Positions 6,635-14,518 of a stretch of DNA of 15,003 nucleotides are shown here, one piece after another (the stretch's first letter is position 1; every line of letters begins with the position of its first letter). Under the pieces are notes generated by a model that saw only the letters and a list, made by a program, of their open reading frames with translations, was not told where the DNA came from and made no database searches. Made by a program: the position numbers and the translations under genes. The stretch comes from an uncultured Lachnospiraceae bacterium (GTDB lineage Bacteria; Bacillota_A; Clostridia; Lachnospirales; Lachnospiraceae): assembly GCA_949957035.1 (NCBI GenBank), contig CATLIP010000022.1, positions 1-15,003 on the forward strand. Direction: 5' to 3'.

Positions 6635-7264
6635 ATGCCGAATGTACAGATTATGGATCACCCGCTGATTCAGCATAAAATTAACTATATCCGCAGCGAG
6701 GATGTGGGCTCAAAGGAATTTCGAGAAATCGTCAGTGAGATTGCATCCCTCATGTGCTATGAGGCTTCACGTGACCTGAAATTACAGGATGTGAAGATTC
6801 AGACGCCCATCTGCGAGATGACCGGTAAGAAACTGAGCGGAAAGAAAATCGCTGTAGTTCCGATTTTGAGAGCGGGACTTGGAATGGTGGACGGGATACT
6901 TAAGATGATACCGGCTGCCAAAGTCGGCCATATCGGACTGTATCGGGACCCGGAGACTTTTCTGCCTGTGGAATACTACTGTAAGCTCCCGGCAGACTGC
7001 GACGAGCGTGAGGTTTTTGTGGTCGACCCCATGCTGGCCACCGGAGGCTCTTCTGCCGCGGCAATTCAACTGCTAAAGGACAAGGGAGTGAAGCATATCC
7101 GTTTCCTGTGCATCATTGCGGCGCCGGAGGGCGTGGAACGGATGAAAGCAGAACATCCGGACGTTGCGCTTTATATCGGTGCGTTAGACGACCATTTAAA
7201 CGAACACAAATACATTGTGCCGGGGCTTGGGGACGCCGGCGATCGTATCTTTGGGACAAAATAA
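6635..7264 (+). CDS. upp: Uracil phosphoribosyltransferase
   Basis: 209-residue cytosolic salvage enzyme converting uracil and PRPP to UMP and pyrophosphate. The length equals the usual family length. RAGLGM is at 79-84, the PRPP-binding loop DPMLATGGS at 131-139, and the C-terminal uracil-binding segment [12 protein letters not shown] at 193-204. The frame is open from 6587, but the ATG at 6635 follows AAAGGAGG with 7 bp spacing and gives [15 protein letters not shown], the family start. It is a single-gene unit, divergent from the asparagine-synthase-like gene; a TATGAT at 6586-6591 could be its -10 but no convincing -35 is present. It ends at a hairpin shared with the convergent gene. Confidence 0.97.
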   Translation: MPNVQIMDHPLIQHKINYIRSEDVGSKEFREIVSEIASLMCYEASRDLKLQDVKIQTPICEMTGKKLSGKKIAVVPILRAGLGMVDGILKMIPAAKVGHIGLYRDPETFLPVEYYCKLPADCDEREVFVVDPMLATGGSSAAAIQLLKDKGVKHIRFLCIIAAPEGVERMKAEHPDVALYIGALDDHLNEHKYIVPGLGDAGDRIFGTK

Positions 7265-7276
7265 ACACAGCTTGAC

Positions 7277-7303
7277 AAGGAGCTGTAGTTTCTACAGCTC
7301 CTT
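7277..7303. terminator. Hairpin between convergent upp and small membrane protein gene
   Basis: AAGGAGCTGTAG (7277-7288), loop TTT, and CTACAGCTCCTT (7292-7303) form a perfect 12-bp stem. It begins 12 bp after the upp stop. The right arm contains the last codons and the TAG stop of the minus-strand gene ending at 7292, so it can serve both directions. Neither side has a strong T-run, so termination strength is uncertain. Confidence 0.6.
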
Positions 7304-7597
7304 CCAGACCTCTGCCACATCCATATCGGTCGTAATTTCATCCACGATACGGCTGCTGTTGACATGCATGACCTCACTCTTATTCTTGTCCATAGAGACA
7401 AAGGCTGCAAACAACAACAAGCACAAAAACAGACGAATTCCAAAGGTACTCGCTCCAATTCCCTGCCCTTCACCGCCATAGAGCTGATGGTAGGCAGCGC
7501 CGTACCTGGGATGAACTGCCGGAATGGAGCGCTTCTCACCATATAATTCCCGGGTCTGTTCTAAAAGTCTCTGCCTTCTTTTCTCAGAATCGTTCAC
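7292..7597 (-). CDS. Small single-span membrane protein, function unknown
   Basis: 101-residue protein with a charged N-terminal region (SEKRRQRLLEQTRELYGEKR), an AVHPRYGAAYHQLYG segment at 27-41, one membrane helix at about 51-69, and a 32-residue C-terminal domain containing SSRIVDEITTDMDVAEVW. I think similar uncharacterised proteins follow his genes in other Lachnospiraceae, but cannot name the family. The GTG at 7595-7597 has GAGG 8 bp upstream. An ATG at 7603 has the site only 2 bp away, and an ATG at 7639 has a poor GGGG site, so the start is uncertain by up to 14 residues. It begins 81 bp after hisIE with no clear terminator between, so it may be read from the his promoter. Confidence 0.68.
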   Translation of the reverse strand: MNDSEKRRQRLLEQTRELYGEKRSIPAVHPRYGAAYHQLYGGEGQGIGASTFGIRLFLCLLLFAAFVSMDKNKSEVMHVNSSRIVDEITTDMDVAEVWKEL

Positions 7598-7678
7598 GTT
7601 CATCACCTCAGGAAAATATATGCGGATTTCCCCTTCCATATACCATACCCCGGATATCCCCCAATAGAAATCTTTTAA

Positions 7679-8962
7679 TTAACGGTCCGCAAGTTCCATC
7701 ACAATATCATCCCATGTAACTCCCTTAAGAACCATCAGTACCATGGCATGGTACAGGAAATCAGACAATTCATATTTTATCTCCTCTGCGTTAGGGTTTT
7801 TCGCGGCGATTACGACCTCCGTCGCCTCCTCGCCAATCTTTTTCAATATTTTGTCAATCCCCTTCTCAAACAGATAATTGGTGTAGGAGCCCTCTTTCGG
7901 ATGTTCTTTGCGGTCCGCAATCACCTGATACACAGATTCAAACACACGCAGAGGATTCGTCTCATCCACATCGTTTCCTGCCAGATGTTGGAAGAAACAG
8001 GTGGGGTTTCCCGTATGGCACGCTGCCCCCACCTGATCTACCTTGGCAAGCAGCGTATCATTGTCACAGTCTAAGGTCAGAGATTTGACATATTGGTAAT
8101 GTCCGCTGGTCTCCCCCTTTACCCAGAGGGACTGTCTGCTTCTGCTGAAATAGGTCATGCGTCCGGTCTTAATCGTCTGGTAAAAGGCCTCTCTGTTCAT
8201 ATATGCCAGCATCAGGACCTCCTGTGTCTTATAATGCTGGACAATAACCGGAATCAGTCCTTGTTCGTTGGTCTTAAATTCCGAGAACTCAATCATACTC
8301 TCAAAGGAGGTCATGCGAATCCCTTTCTGCTCACACTGTTCTTTGAAAGACGAAAACTCCATATCTGGGCAGCTTACGAACCTGCCGGACAATCCTCTGA
8401 CTTCCGGAGATTTTAAAATCTTGAATAACTCCGGGATTTCCATGGTATCGGTTACGATTACGCAGGGAATGTCCGTTACGTTCGCCACAGAATTTAAGTC
8501 CAGCCTGTGCATGAAAATAATCTCGCTGCAATATTCCTGTATCACATGCTGATGCTTAAACAGCGCGTCAAAATCATTCAAGGAGACGGCAAGCTTTTCT
8601 TTTCCAAACCGCTTGGAGGCGTCTTCAATCAGTTTGATACTGTCCTGTTTGGAAAAATTCAGTATGGCCCGCTTTGAACCTGCATAGAGAATCTTCTTAA
8701 TGTCCTCCTGCCGTTTTACATTTCCTCCGGCCACCATAGGAATCCGGATTACCCGGTTCATCCGTCTCATCAGGTCAATGGCCTCGTCATGTTCGTCCGC
8801 ATAATCCGACAGGTCAAACACGATTAATTCATCCGCGCCGTTGTCACTGTAGCGTTTCGCCAGCCCGACAGCGTCCTCGGCAATTACGGTACGGTCGTCA
8901 AACCACCTTACCGCCTTTCCCTCTGCAATAAAGATACAGGGGATTAATCTTTTATAGCTCAT
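7679..8962 (-). CDS. hisI: HisIE with N-terminal HisA/HisF-like domain: phosphoribosyl-AMP cyclohydrolase / phosphoribosyl-ATP pyrophosphatase
   Basis: 427-residue fusion. Residues 1-225 resemble a HisA/HisF half-barrel (KRLIPCI at the start, [18 protein letters not shown] 37-54, [19 protein letters not shown] 74-92) but lack the expected catalytic Asp residues. About 230-335 is HisI, with the substrate/metal motifs WVKGETSGH (280-288), DCDND (298-302), and Cys at 299, 315 and 322. About 340-427 is HisE, with [11 protein letters not shown] (378-388) and a C-terminal ELSDFLYH segment. HisE hydrolyses phosphoribosyl-ATP to phosphoribosyl-AMP and HisI opens the adenine ring: steps 2 and 3 of histidine synthesis. 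The ATG at 8960-8962 has GGAG 8 bp upstream; a GTG immediately before it is less well spaced. It starts 13 bp after hisB and is the last clear his gene of the operon. Confidence 0.94.
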   Translation of the reverse strand: MSYKRLIPCIFIAEGKAVRWFDDRTVIAEDAVGLAKRYSDNGADELIVFDLSDYADEHDEAIDLMRRMNRVIRIPMVAGGNVKRQEDIKKILYAGSKRAILNFSKQDSIKLIEDASKRFGKEKLAVSLNDFDALFKHQHVIQEYCSEIIFMHRLDLNSVANVTDIPCVIVTDTMEIPELFKILKSPEVRGLSGRFVSCPDMEFSSFKEQCEQKGIRMTSFESMIEFSEFKTNEQGLIPVIVQHYKTQEVLMLAYMNREAFYQTIKTGRMTYFSRSRQSLWVKGETSGHYQYVKSLTLDCDNDTLLAKVDQVGAACHTGNPTCFFQHLAGNDVDETNPLRVFESVYQVIADRKEHPKEGSYTNYLFEKGIDKILKKIGEEATEVVIAAKNPNAEEIKYELSDFLYHAMVLMVLKGVTWDDIVMELADR

Positions 8963-8975
8963 CACTTCATCTCCT

Positions 8976-9563
8976 TTATAATGTGCCCTTCGTGGTCCAT
9001 GCCTCTTTTATCCTTGGTTCCTTCTGTGTCGCCATATCCAAGGCTTTCCCAAAACTCTTAAACAATGCCTCCGCCTTGTGATGATTGTTCTCTCCGTCCA
9101 GAATACGAAGATGGAGATTCATTAGCCCGCCATAGGATACAGCGTAGAAAAATTCCCGAAACATTTCCGTATCCATCGTCCCCAGCCTCTCGGCCGTAAA
9201 CTCTGCGTCAAATTTCAAGTACGGTCTTCCAGACAGGTCTATGGCGCAAAGCGCAAGGGTTTCATCCATGGGAAGGATGAAATGTCCGTACCGCTTGATT
9301 CCTGCCTTATCTCCTACTGCCTGAAGGATTGCCTGGCCAAGCACAATTCCGGTATCCTCAACGGTATGGTGGCAGTCGACCGAAAGGTCTCCTTTCACCT
9401 TTACAGATAAATCGAATAACCCATGCCTGGCAAATCCGTCCAGCATATGGTCAAAGAAGCCGATTCCCGTATCTAACTGATTTTTCCCGGCGCCGTCAAG
9501 ATTCAGGGAAACCGAGATATCCGTCTCCTTGGTGGTTCTTTTAAGGGTAACCGTTCTCTCCAT
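8976..9563 (-). CDS. hisB: Imidazoleglycerol-phosphate dehydratase
   Basis: 195-residue monofunctional HisB, converting imidazole-glycerol phosphate to imidazole-acetol phosphate (step 6). No histidinol phosphatase domain is attached, as expected outside enterobacteria. The metal and active-site motifs are all present: GIGFFDHML (33-41), [10 protein letters not shown] (63-72) and the C-terminal [15 protein letters not shown] (157-171). The ATG at 9561-9563 follows AGGAGG, which lies inside the end of hisD, with 9 bp spacing; the frame extends to 9608 but the extra residues are not family-like. The start lies 1 bp beyond the hisD stop, so translation is probably coupled. Confidence 0.97.
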   Translation of the reverse strand: MERTVTLKRTTKETDISVSLNLDGAGKNQLDTGIGFFDHMLDGFARHGLFDLSVKVKGDLSVDCHHTVEDTGIVLGQAILQAVGDKAGIKRYGHFILPMDETLALCAIDLSGRPYLKFDAEFTAERLGTMDTEMFREFFYAVSYGGLMNLHLRILDGENNHHKAEALFKSFGKALDMATQKEPRIKEAWTTKGTL

Positions 9564-9564
9564 A

Positions 9565-10866
9565 CTATAAGTCCTCCTGTGAAAAACGTACCTTGACAGA
9601 ATTTGCATGGGCGGTCAGCTGCTCTGCATTGGCAAACATCTCTATATCCTCATGCACAGCCTCAAGCGCATCCCTGGAATAGGCAATAATACTGGATTTC
9701 TTAATGAAATCATCCACAGACAGGGGTGAGAAAAACCTGGCCGTTCCGTTGGTGGGAAGAACATGGTTAGGCCCTGCGAAATAGTCCCCAAGAGGCTCGC
9801 TTGAATATTCCCCGATAAAAATTGCGCCTGCGTTGCGAATCTTCATCATCACGTCATAGGGCTCTCTGGTCTGAATCTCCAGATGTTCAGAGGCAATGTC
9901 GTTTGCCGCCGCAATAGCTTCCTCCATAGAATCCGCCACCAAGATATATCCATACTGCTCCAGGGATTTCCTGATTATCTCACTTCTGGAAAGCTTCTCT
10001 AAGAACAGGTCAACTTCTCTTGAAACCGCGTGTGCAAGGGATTCGCTGGTAGTCACCAGGATTGCCGACGCAAGTTCGTCGTGCTCTGCCTGAGACAATA
10101 AATCCGCCGCCACAAACCTTGGATTAGCCGTCTCATCCGCAATGACCAGAATCTCGCTGGGCCCTGCTACCGCGTCAATGCTGACATGGCCATAGACCGC
10201 CTTTTTCGCCAATGCTACATAGATATTCCCAGGTCCCACAATCTTGTCCACCTTAGGAATACTCTCGGTTCCATAGGCAAGGGCGCCGATTGCCTGGGCG
10301 CCTCCAACCTTGTAAATCACATCTGCCCCGGCTTCTTTTGCCGCCACCAGCGTATTGGCCGTTACCTTTCCGTCTTTTCCCGGAGGCGTCGCCATGACAA
10401 TCTCCTCCACACCTGCAACCTTGGCAGGTACAATGTTCATCAGTACGGAGGATGGGTATACCGCCTTTCCTCCCGGCACATACACCCCGACTCTCTGAAG
10501 GGGCGTCACCTTCTGGCCGAGCAGGGTTCCGTCCGGTTTGCTGTCAAACCAGCTATATTGCCGCTGCTTGGCGTGATAGTCCTCAATATTACGACGCGCC
10601 TTACGGATGATATCAAGAAGCTTGGGTTCTACAAGCTCATAGGCCTCCTGAATCTCCTCCTCCGTAACCCGAATACAATCTGCGTCAATATAGGCCTTGT
10701 CAAATTTTTCCGTATATGTAAAAAGAGCTAAGTCCCCCTTTTCCCTGACTTGATTCAATATCTCCATGACAGCCGCCTCATATTCCACGTACTGATTAGG
10801 GCTGCGCTTTAAGAGATTTTCCAAAAGATTCTGCTTTGTGTTACCGTCTAAATATTGTATTCTCAT
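9565..10866 (-). CDS. hisD: Histidinol dehydrogenase
   Basis: 433-residue NAD-dependent enzyme oxidising histidinol to histidine in two steps (the last two of the pathway). The zinc and catalytic residues are present: Q259 and H262 in LLSQAEHDE, E327-H328 in SEHLE, D361 in GDYFAGPNH, and H420 near the C-terminus. VGVYVPGGKAVYPSS at 126-140 and the dinucleotide-binding region (GPGNIYV 211-217, AGPSEILVIAD 234-244) are also clear. I chose the ATG at 10866 because homologues begin MRI and an AAGGA site lies 9 bp upstream; an ATG two codons earlier (10872) is possible. It lies about 46 bp after hisG and 1 bp before hisB. Confidence 0.97.
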   Translation of the reverse strand: MRIQYLDGNTKQNLLENLLKRSPNQYVEYEAAVMEILNQVREKGDLALFTYTEKFDKAYIDADCIRVTEEEIQEAYELVEPKLLDIIRKARRNIEDYHAKQRQYSWFDSKPDGTLLGQKVTPLQRVGVYVPGGKAVYPSSVLMNIVPAKVAGVEEIVMATPPGKDGKVTANTLVAAKEAGADVIYKVGGAQAIGALAYGTESIPKVDKIVGPGNIYVALAKKAVYGHVSIDAVAGPSEILVIADETANPRFVAADLLSQAEHDELASAILVTTSESLAHAVSREVDLFLEKLSRSEIIRKSLEQYGYILVADSMEEAIAAANDIASEHLEIQTREPYDVMMKIRNAGAIFIGEYSSEPLGDYFAGPNHVLPTNGTARFFSPLSVDDFIKKSSIIAYSRDALEAVHEDIEMFANAEQLTAHANSVKVRFSQEDL

Positions 10867-10912
10867 TTCCATCCATCCTTACACTAAATAATCTCGTCCA
10901 CAGGTAAACTGA

Positions 10913-11554
10913 TTAGTCAAGAAGCTTTGCACGAAGCTGTACAAGGAGATTTTTAATCCGTACGCTCTCCATCCGCATGCTCACCGGATTTACAATCATC
11001 CGGGCAGATAAAGGACAGACCTCCTCAAGCACTTTAAGACCATTCTCCTTCAGGGTCGTTCCGGTCTCCACAATATCCACAATCACTTCGGATAAGCCGA
11101 CAATGGGAGCCAGCTCAATGGAACCGTTCAGCTTAATAATCTCCACAGTCTGGTGCTTCGTATTATAAAAATAATCCTTGGTGATATTGGGATACTTGGT
11201 TGCAACCCGGATTAACTCATGATGCTTTAAAAGGGGCTCGGCGTCCGGATGGCCGCAGACACACATCCGGCACTTTCCGTATCCTAAATCCAGTACCTCA
11301 TGGACTTTTCGTCCTTCCTCCAGAATCGTATCCTTTCCCACAACGCCGATATCCGCCGCCCCGTACTCTACATAGGTGGGCACATCCGGACCCTTGGCCA
11401 GGAAAAACTTAAGCTTCATAGGCTCGTTGACGAAAATCAGTTTGCGGGAATCCTTGTCCTTCATCTCTTCACAGGTAATCCCTATCTTCTCGAATAATTT
11501 TAACGTCTGCTCTGCCAGACGCCCCTTCCCCAAAGCAAATGTCAGGTATCTCAT
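10913..11554 (-). CDS. hisG: ATP phosphoribosyltransferase, short-form catalytic subunit
   Basis: 213-residue short-form HisG, joining ATP and PRPP to phosphoribosyl-ATP, the first and regulated step of histidine synthesis. The start MRYLTFALGKGRLAEQT and the PRPP-binding loop DIVETGTTLKENGL (160-173) are diagnostic. The length and the absence of the C-terminal ACT-like regulatory domain mark the HisG-S class, which needs HisZ; hisZ is indeed the gene immediately upstream, 4 bp away. The Shine-Dalgarno AGGAG lies within the last codons of hisZ, about 11 bp from the ATG, so the two subunits are probably coupled in translation. Confidence 0.97.
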   Translation of the reverse strand: MRYLTFALGKGRLAEQTLKLFEKIGITCEEMKDKDSRKLIFVNEPMKLKFFLAKGPDVPTYVEYGAADIGVVGKDTILEEGRKVHEVLDLGYGKCRMCVCGHPDAEPLLKHHELIRVATKYPNITKDYFYNTKHQTVEIIKLNGSIELAPIVGLSEVIVDIVETGTTLKENGLKVLEEVCPLSARMIVNPVSMRMESVRIKNLLVQLRAKLLD

Positions 11555-11558
11555 AATC

Positions 11559-12854
11559 TTATGAACTCCTATCTGCGCTGTTTTCTGCGCTGCTATCCGT
11601 ATTGCTCTCCGCGCTGCTGTTTAAAATCTTATGCTCTCCCGTAACCAGATTGACCATGGTAATCTCTCCGGATTTATCCAGATAAATCATATTTCCTGCA
11701 TAGTATTCATTGCCGTACGCCACATATTCCTCAAGGCTTCGGGAGCTGTCCTTGCGGATAAGCTCTGTATTCTTCGCTTTTCTCCTGAAATCCCTGGCAA
11801 GAGAGATCGCCTCCCGTTTCCGCTCAGGGTCATACAGGATAATCGTATTCTTTCTTGTATAGACGATACGGACCTTCTGGCGGACCAATGCATTCATAAG
11901 CTCGTCGATTACGATTGCGAATCCGATAGCCGGAGATTTCTTGCCGAATTTTTCTGTCAGATGGTCGTATCTGCCGCCCTTTACAATGGCGTCTCCGGTG
12001 CCAAAGGTATATACCCGAAAGATAATCCCGGAGTAGTAACCATAAGTACCACTCATGCTAAAGTCAAAAGTAATAAATTTCTCTACGCCATATAGCTTTA
12101 AAATATCGTAAATTTTTTCCAGTCTTCGGATTGCCTTAACACCTTTGGAATTAGGAGCAATATTCTTGGCCTGGGCTAACGTGGTAATCCCGCCCACCAA
12201 ATCGTTAAGCGCCGCAAACGCCTCCTTGGAACTGCGTTTCACCTGAATACTGTCTAAGAACTCCTCCACTCCAAAAAAATTCCGGTTATTGATGAGTTCA
12301 CGTACCCGTTCCTCGGCATCCTCATCCAAACTGGCGTCCTCAATCAGACTTTGGAAAAAATCCACATTCCCCACGCTAAGCTGAAATTCTTTCAGGCCAA
12401 TGGTCAACAGACACTCAATGACCAACGCCAGCATCTCAGCGTCTGCCTCTACAGAGCCGTCCCCTATAAGCTCAGCGCCCATATGGGTCGTCTCCTTAAG
12501 CCGCCCCTGATAATTGGAGTGGTTGATAAACGTATTCCCTGTATAGCACAGTCTCACAGGCATGTTCACATCCTTTAACAGCGTGGCAGAAAATCTGGCA
12601 ATGGATGGCGTAATATCCGGCCGCAGAGCAAGGGTGTTTCCATCCTTGTCAAAGAATTTATACAAGTCTTTGGAAGGGATGGTTCCAATCTCTTTTCGGA
12701 ACACATCAAAATATTCAAAGGTAGGCGGCTGGATGTCATGATATCCATATAACTGGAAAATCTTCTTCAAATGACCTTCCAAGGTAAGTTTTTTTCCACA
12801 TTCTACATTATATATATCTCGGACTCCTTCCGGAGTATGTAATACTCTCTTCAT
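11559..12854 (-). CDS. hisZ: ATP phosphoribosyltransferase regulatory subunit
   Basis: 431-residue histidyl-tRNA-synthetase-like protein that lacks tRNA charging and acts as the regulatory subunit of short-form HisG, carrying histidine feedback. Class II synthetase core elements are visible: TPEGVRDIY at the N-terminus, ALRPDITPSIARF as motif 2 region, and a divergent YGYYSGIIF where HisRS has its histidine-binding motif. The C-terminus carries about 20 extra Ser/Glu/Asn/Asp-rich residues (from about position 412) encoded by imperfect short repeats. The ATG at 12852-12854 follows AGGAGG; a longer start at 12872 would read through that site. It is the first gene of the his operon, with a strong promoter about 50 bp upstream. 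Confidence 0.95.
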   Translation of the reverse strand: MKRVLHTPEGVRDIYNVECGKKLTLEGHLKKIFQLYGYHDIQPPTFEYFDVFRKEIGTIPSKDLYKFFDKDGNTLALRPDITPSIARFSATLLKDVNMPVRLCYTGNTFINHSNYQGRLKETTHMGAELIGDGSVEADAEMLALVIECLLTIGLKEFQLSVGNVDFFQSLIEDASLDEDAEERVRELINNRNFFGVEEFLDSIQVKRSSKEAFAALNDLVGGITTLAQAKNIAPNSKGVKAIRRLEKIYDILKLYGVEKFITFDFSMSGTYGYYSGIIFRVYTFGTGDAIVKGGRYDHLTEKFGKKSPAIGFAIVIDELMNALVRQKVRIVYTRKNTIILYDPERKREAISLARDFRRKAKNTELIRKDSSRSLEEYVAYGNEYYAGNMIYLDKSGEITMVNLVTGEHKILNSSAESNTDSSAENSADRSS

Positions 12855-12909
12855 AGTACCTCCTGATTGCATCTGCTGCTTTAGTATACTACTATATTAA
12901 ACCGTATAG

Positions 12910-12938
12910 ATTATAAGCATTTTCCTTCTTTTTGTCAA
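12910..12938 (-). promoter_or_regulatory. Consensus sigma-A promoter of the his operon
   Basis: On the minus strand the -35 TTGACA (12933-12938) and -10 TATAAT (12910-12915) both match the consensus fully, with the optimal 17-bp spacer. The predicted start is near 12903, leaving a leader of only about 48 nt, too short for a histidine T-box. The -35 overlaps the recU stop codon (12935-12937). A perfect palindrome TAGTATACTA (12882-12891) lies just downstream of the predicted start and could be an operator (inference). Confidence 0.8.
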
Positions 12939-13489
12939 GTTTCTGTTCTGTCGGCCTCATCCCGAATCTCAAGGTCTAGGTTCATGGCGTCTAAATAAGG
13001 GACGTAGCATCCTCGGAGAAATTCCATAAAGAACCTTGCATCCAGCTCTTCAAAACGGAAACTCTTTCTGCCCCCTGATTTTGAGCGTTTCCAGAAAACA
13101 CACAGCTCCTCAAATCTCATATAATAGAGGACATTTTTCGAAGAATAATAGATAAGTAAAAAAGCAATCCCCCCCTGACGTTCAAACTCTCTCATAAACG
13201 ACACCTGATGTTCATGAATATTCTGTAAGGGAAATGTCTCCGCCACACACTCCTTTGCGTCAAAGCAGATGGGAATCCCCTGCACAGCGCCAATATAATC
13301 AATAGTACTCCTCTTGTCAAAATAGGCAAGCGTAATATGCCGATGCTCCTTATCCATCTTCACTGGGGTAATGGGCGTCGGTATCTTCTGAATCAGGGCA
13401 AGCCCCTTTTCCAGATACCATTCATTAGTTCTGTTTACCATGTCTTCTAGTGTTGAACCCCGAAGGCCTCTTGAATTCCATGTTCCCAT
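12935..13489 (-). CDS. recU: Holliday junction resolvase RecU
   Basis: 184-residue RecU, a Firmicutes endonuclease that cuts four-way DNA junctions during recombinational repair and chromosome segregation. The N-terminal NSRGLRGSTLEDMVNRTNEWY and the PTPITPVK segment (38-44) match the family. The nuclease core D64-Y-I-G ... FDAKE (D77, K79, E80) provides the metal ligands and catalytic Lys. The length is slightly below the Bacillus protein. AAGGAG (13495-13500) lies 5 bp before the ATG at 13489, inside the upstream pseudouridine synthase gene; the overlap is 43 nt. Its stop codon lies within the -35 of the his promoter. Bacillus has recU next to a penicillin-binding protein gene; that neighbour is not seen here. 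Confidence 0.94.
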   Translation of the reverse strand: MGTWNSRGLRGSTLEDMVNRTNEWYLEKGLALIQKIPTPITPVKMDKEHRHITLAYFDKRSTIDYIGAVQGIPICFDAKECVAETFPLQNIHEHQVSFMREFERQGGIAFLLIYYSSKNVLYYMRFEELCVFWKRSKSGGRKSFRFEELDARFFMEFLRGCYVPYLDAMNLDLEIRDEADRTET

Positions 13490-14463
13490 TCTGTCTCCTT
13501 GATTACCCGCCAGAACTTCTCAGGCACCTTTGCGGTGAAGGTCTTTCCCGAAACCGCCTCACAGCTTCCATGAAAAACGGGAAATGTAAGCTGGTAGGCA
13601 TGAAGGAGCTGAGAAGTAATCTGGAATTGGGTCTTAAAAAAATCATTGAAGTCGCGATCGCCATATTTGTAGTCCCCTGCCAGCGGGTTTCCAATGGAGG
13701 CAAGATGCGCCCGTATCTGATGCGTTTTACCTGTAATCAGATGCACCTTAAGAAGCGTCACAGTCTTGTTCCATGCCAGCGGAACATATTCTGTCTCAAT
13801 AGGCGCGCCTTCTCCCTGCTTAGTAACGGCGGCCACATTCTTCTTCGTATCTTTCGTTAACCGCCCGGAAATCCGCCGTCCTCTGGTAATCCGTCCCTTC
13901 ACCACACACAGATAGTACTTTTCAAGAGTACGCTCTTTGAGCATCATCCCCATGGTCTGGGAGCCTTTCAGACTCTTCCCGGCGATAATGATACCGCTGG
14001 TGTTGCGGTCTAAGCGGTTGCAGACGGCAGGTTTAAAGAGAAGAAGCTCTTTGGCGTCAAGCTCTCCTTTTTCAAGCAGATAAGAAATGACATGCTCCAC
14101 CACAGACGTATCACCCTTTTTGGCTTTCTGAGAAAGCATACCGGAAGGCTTGTTGAGAAACAATAAATCCTCATCCTCGTAAATAACCTCCGCAAAAGCT
14201 TTGTCTGGGAAAACATAGTGATCTGTATAAGCCTTGTCTTCCCCAAAGGAAAATTTACAGATTGTCTCATCAGAAAGAAAGAGCTGAATATGGTCCCCTT
14301 CAATCAGCTTCTCGTTACCAGAGGCTTTCTTTCCATTTAACACAATATTTTTTTTACGGAGCATCTTATAGAAAAACCCTGCCGGAGCCTCCTTCAGATA
14401 CTTCTTCAGCAGCTTGTCTAATCTTTGTCCGGCTTCATTCCGTTTGATAATCAGTTCTTTCAT
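13447..14463 (-). CDS. RluA-family pseudouridine synthase
   Basis: 338-residue enzyme of the RluA/RluC/RluD family, which turns specific uridines in rRNA or tRNA into pseudouridine. An S4 RNA-binding domain occupies about residues 10-65 (RLDKLLKKYL, KMLRKKNIVLNGKKA). The catalytic motif is NRLDRNTSG (149-157) with catalytic Asp D152. The conserved GKTHQIRAHLASIGNPLAGDYKYG region follows from 245. The N-terminal S4 domain fits RluC/RluD better than RluA, but the target uridine cannot be assigned. The ATG at 14463 has a GAGG site about 10 bp upstream. The last 43 nt overlap recU, and the preceding gene ends 55 bp upstream. Confidence 0.93.
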   Translation of the reverse strand: MKELIIKRNEAGQRLDKLLKKYLKEAPAGFFYKMLRKKNIVLNGKKASGNEKLIEGDHIQLFLSDETICKFSFGEDKAYTDHYVFPDKAFAEVIYEDEDLLFLNKPSGMLSQKAKKGDTSVVEHVISYLLEKGELDAKELLLFKPAVCNRLDRNTSGIIIAGKSLKGSQTMGMMLKERTLEKYYLCVVKGRITRGRRISGRLTKDTKKNVAAVTKQGEGAPIETEYVPLAWNKTVTLLKVHLITGKTHQIRAHLASIGNPLAGDYKYGDRDFNDFFKTQFQITSQLLHAYQLTFPVFHGSCEAVSGKTFTAKVPEKFWRVIKETEWEHGIQEAFGVQH

Positions 14464-14483
14464 GCTTCCACATCCTCTAAGTA

Positions 14484-14512
14484 GTCCTTTTTAAAACCAC
14501 GTCAAAAAGGAC
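14484..14512. other. Inverted repeat between the 14519 gene and the pseudouridine synthase gene
   Basis: GTCCTTTTT (14484-14492) and AAAAAGGAC (14504-14512) form a 9-bp stem with an 11-nt loop. A palindrome GTAGTACTAC (14513-14522) adjoins it and covers the stop codon of the upstream gene. No T-run follows on the minus strand, so it is more likely an mRNA structure or processing site than a terminator. Confidence 0.35.
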
Positions 14513-14518
14513 GTAGTA

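Noticed and set aside
7171..7542. 123-codon minus-strand open frame
   Set aside because: It runs across the end of upp and in another frame of the small membrane protein gene; composition is Cys/Ser/Arg-rich as expected of a shadow frame.
10186..10731. 181-codon plus-strand open frame
   Set aside because: It is antisense to hisD, which has all its catalytic motifs; the translated product is Arg/His-rich with no recognisable domain and no ribosome binding site.
11631..12095. 154-codon plus-strand open frame
   Set aside because: It is antisense to the well-supported hisZ and shows no family features.
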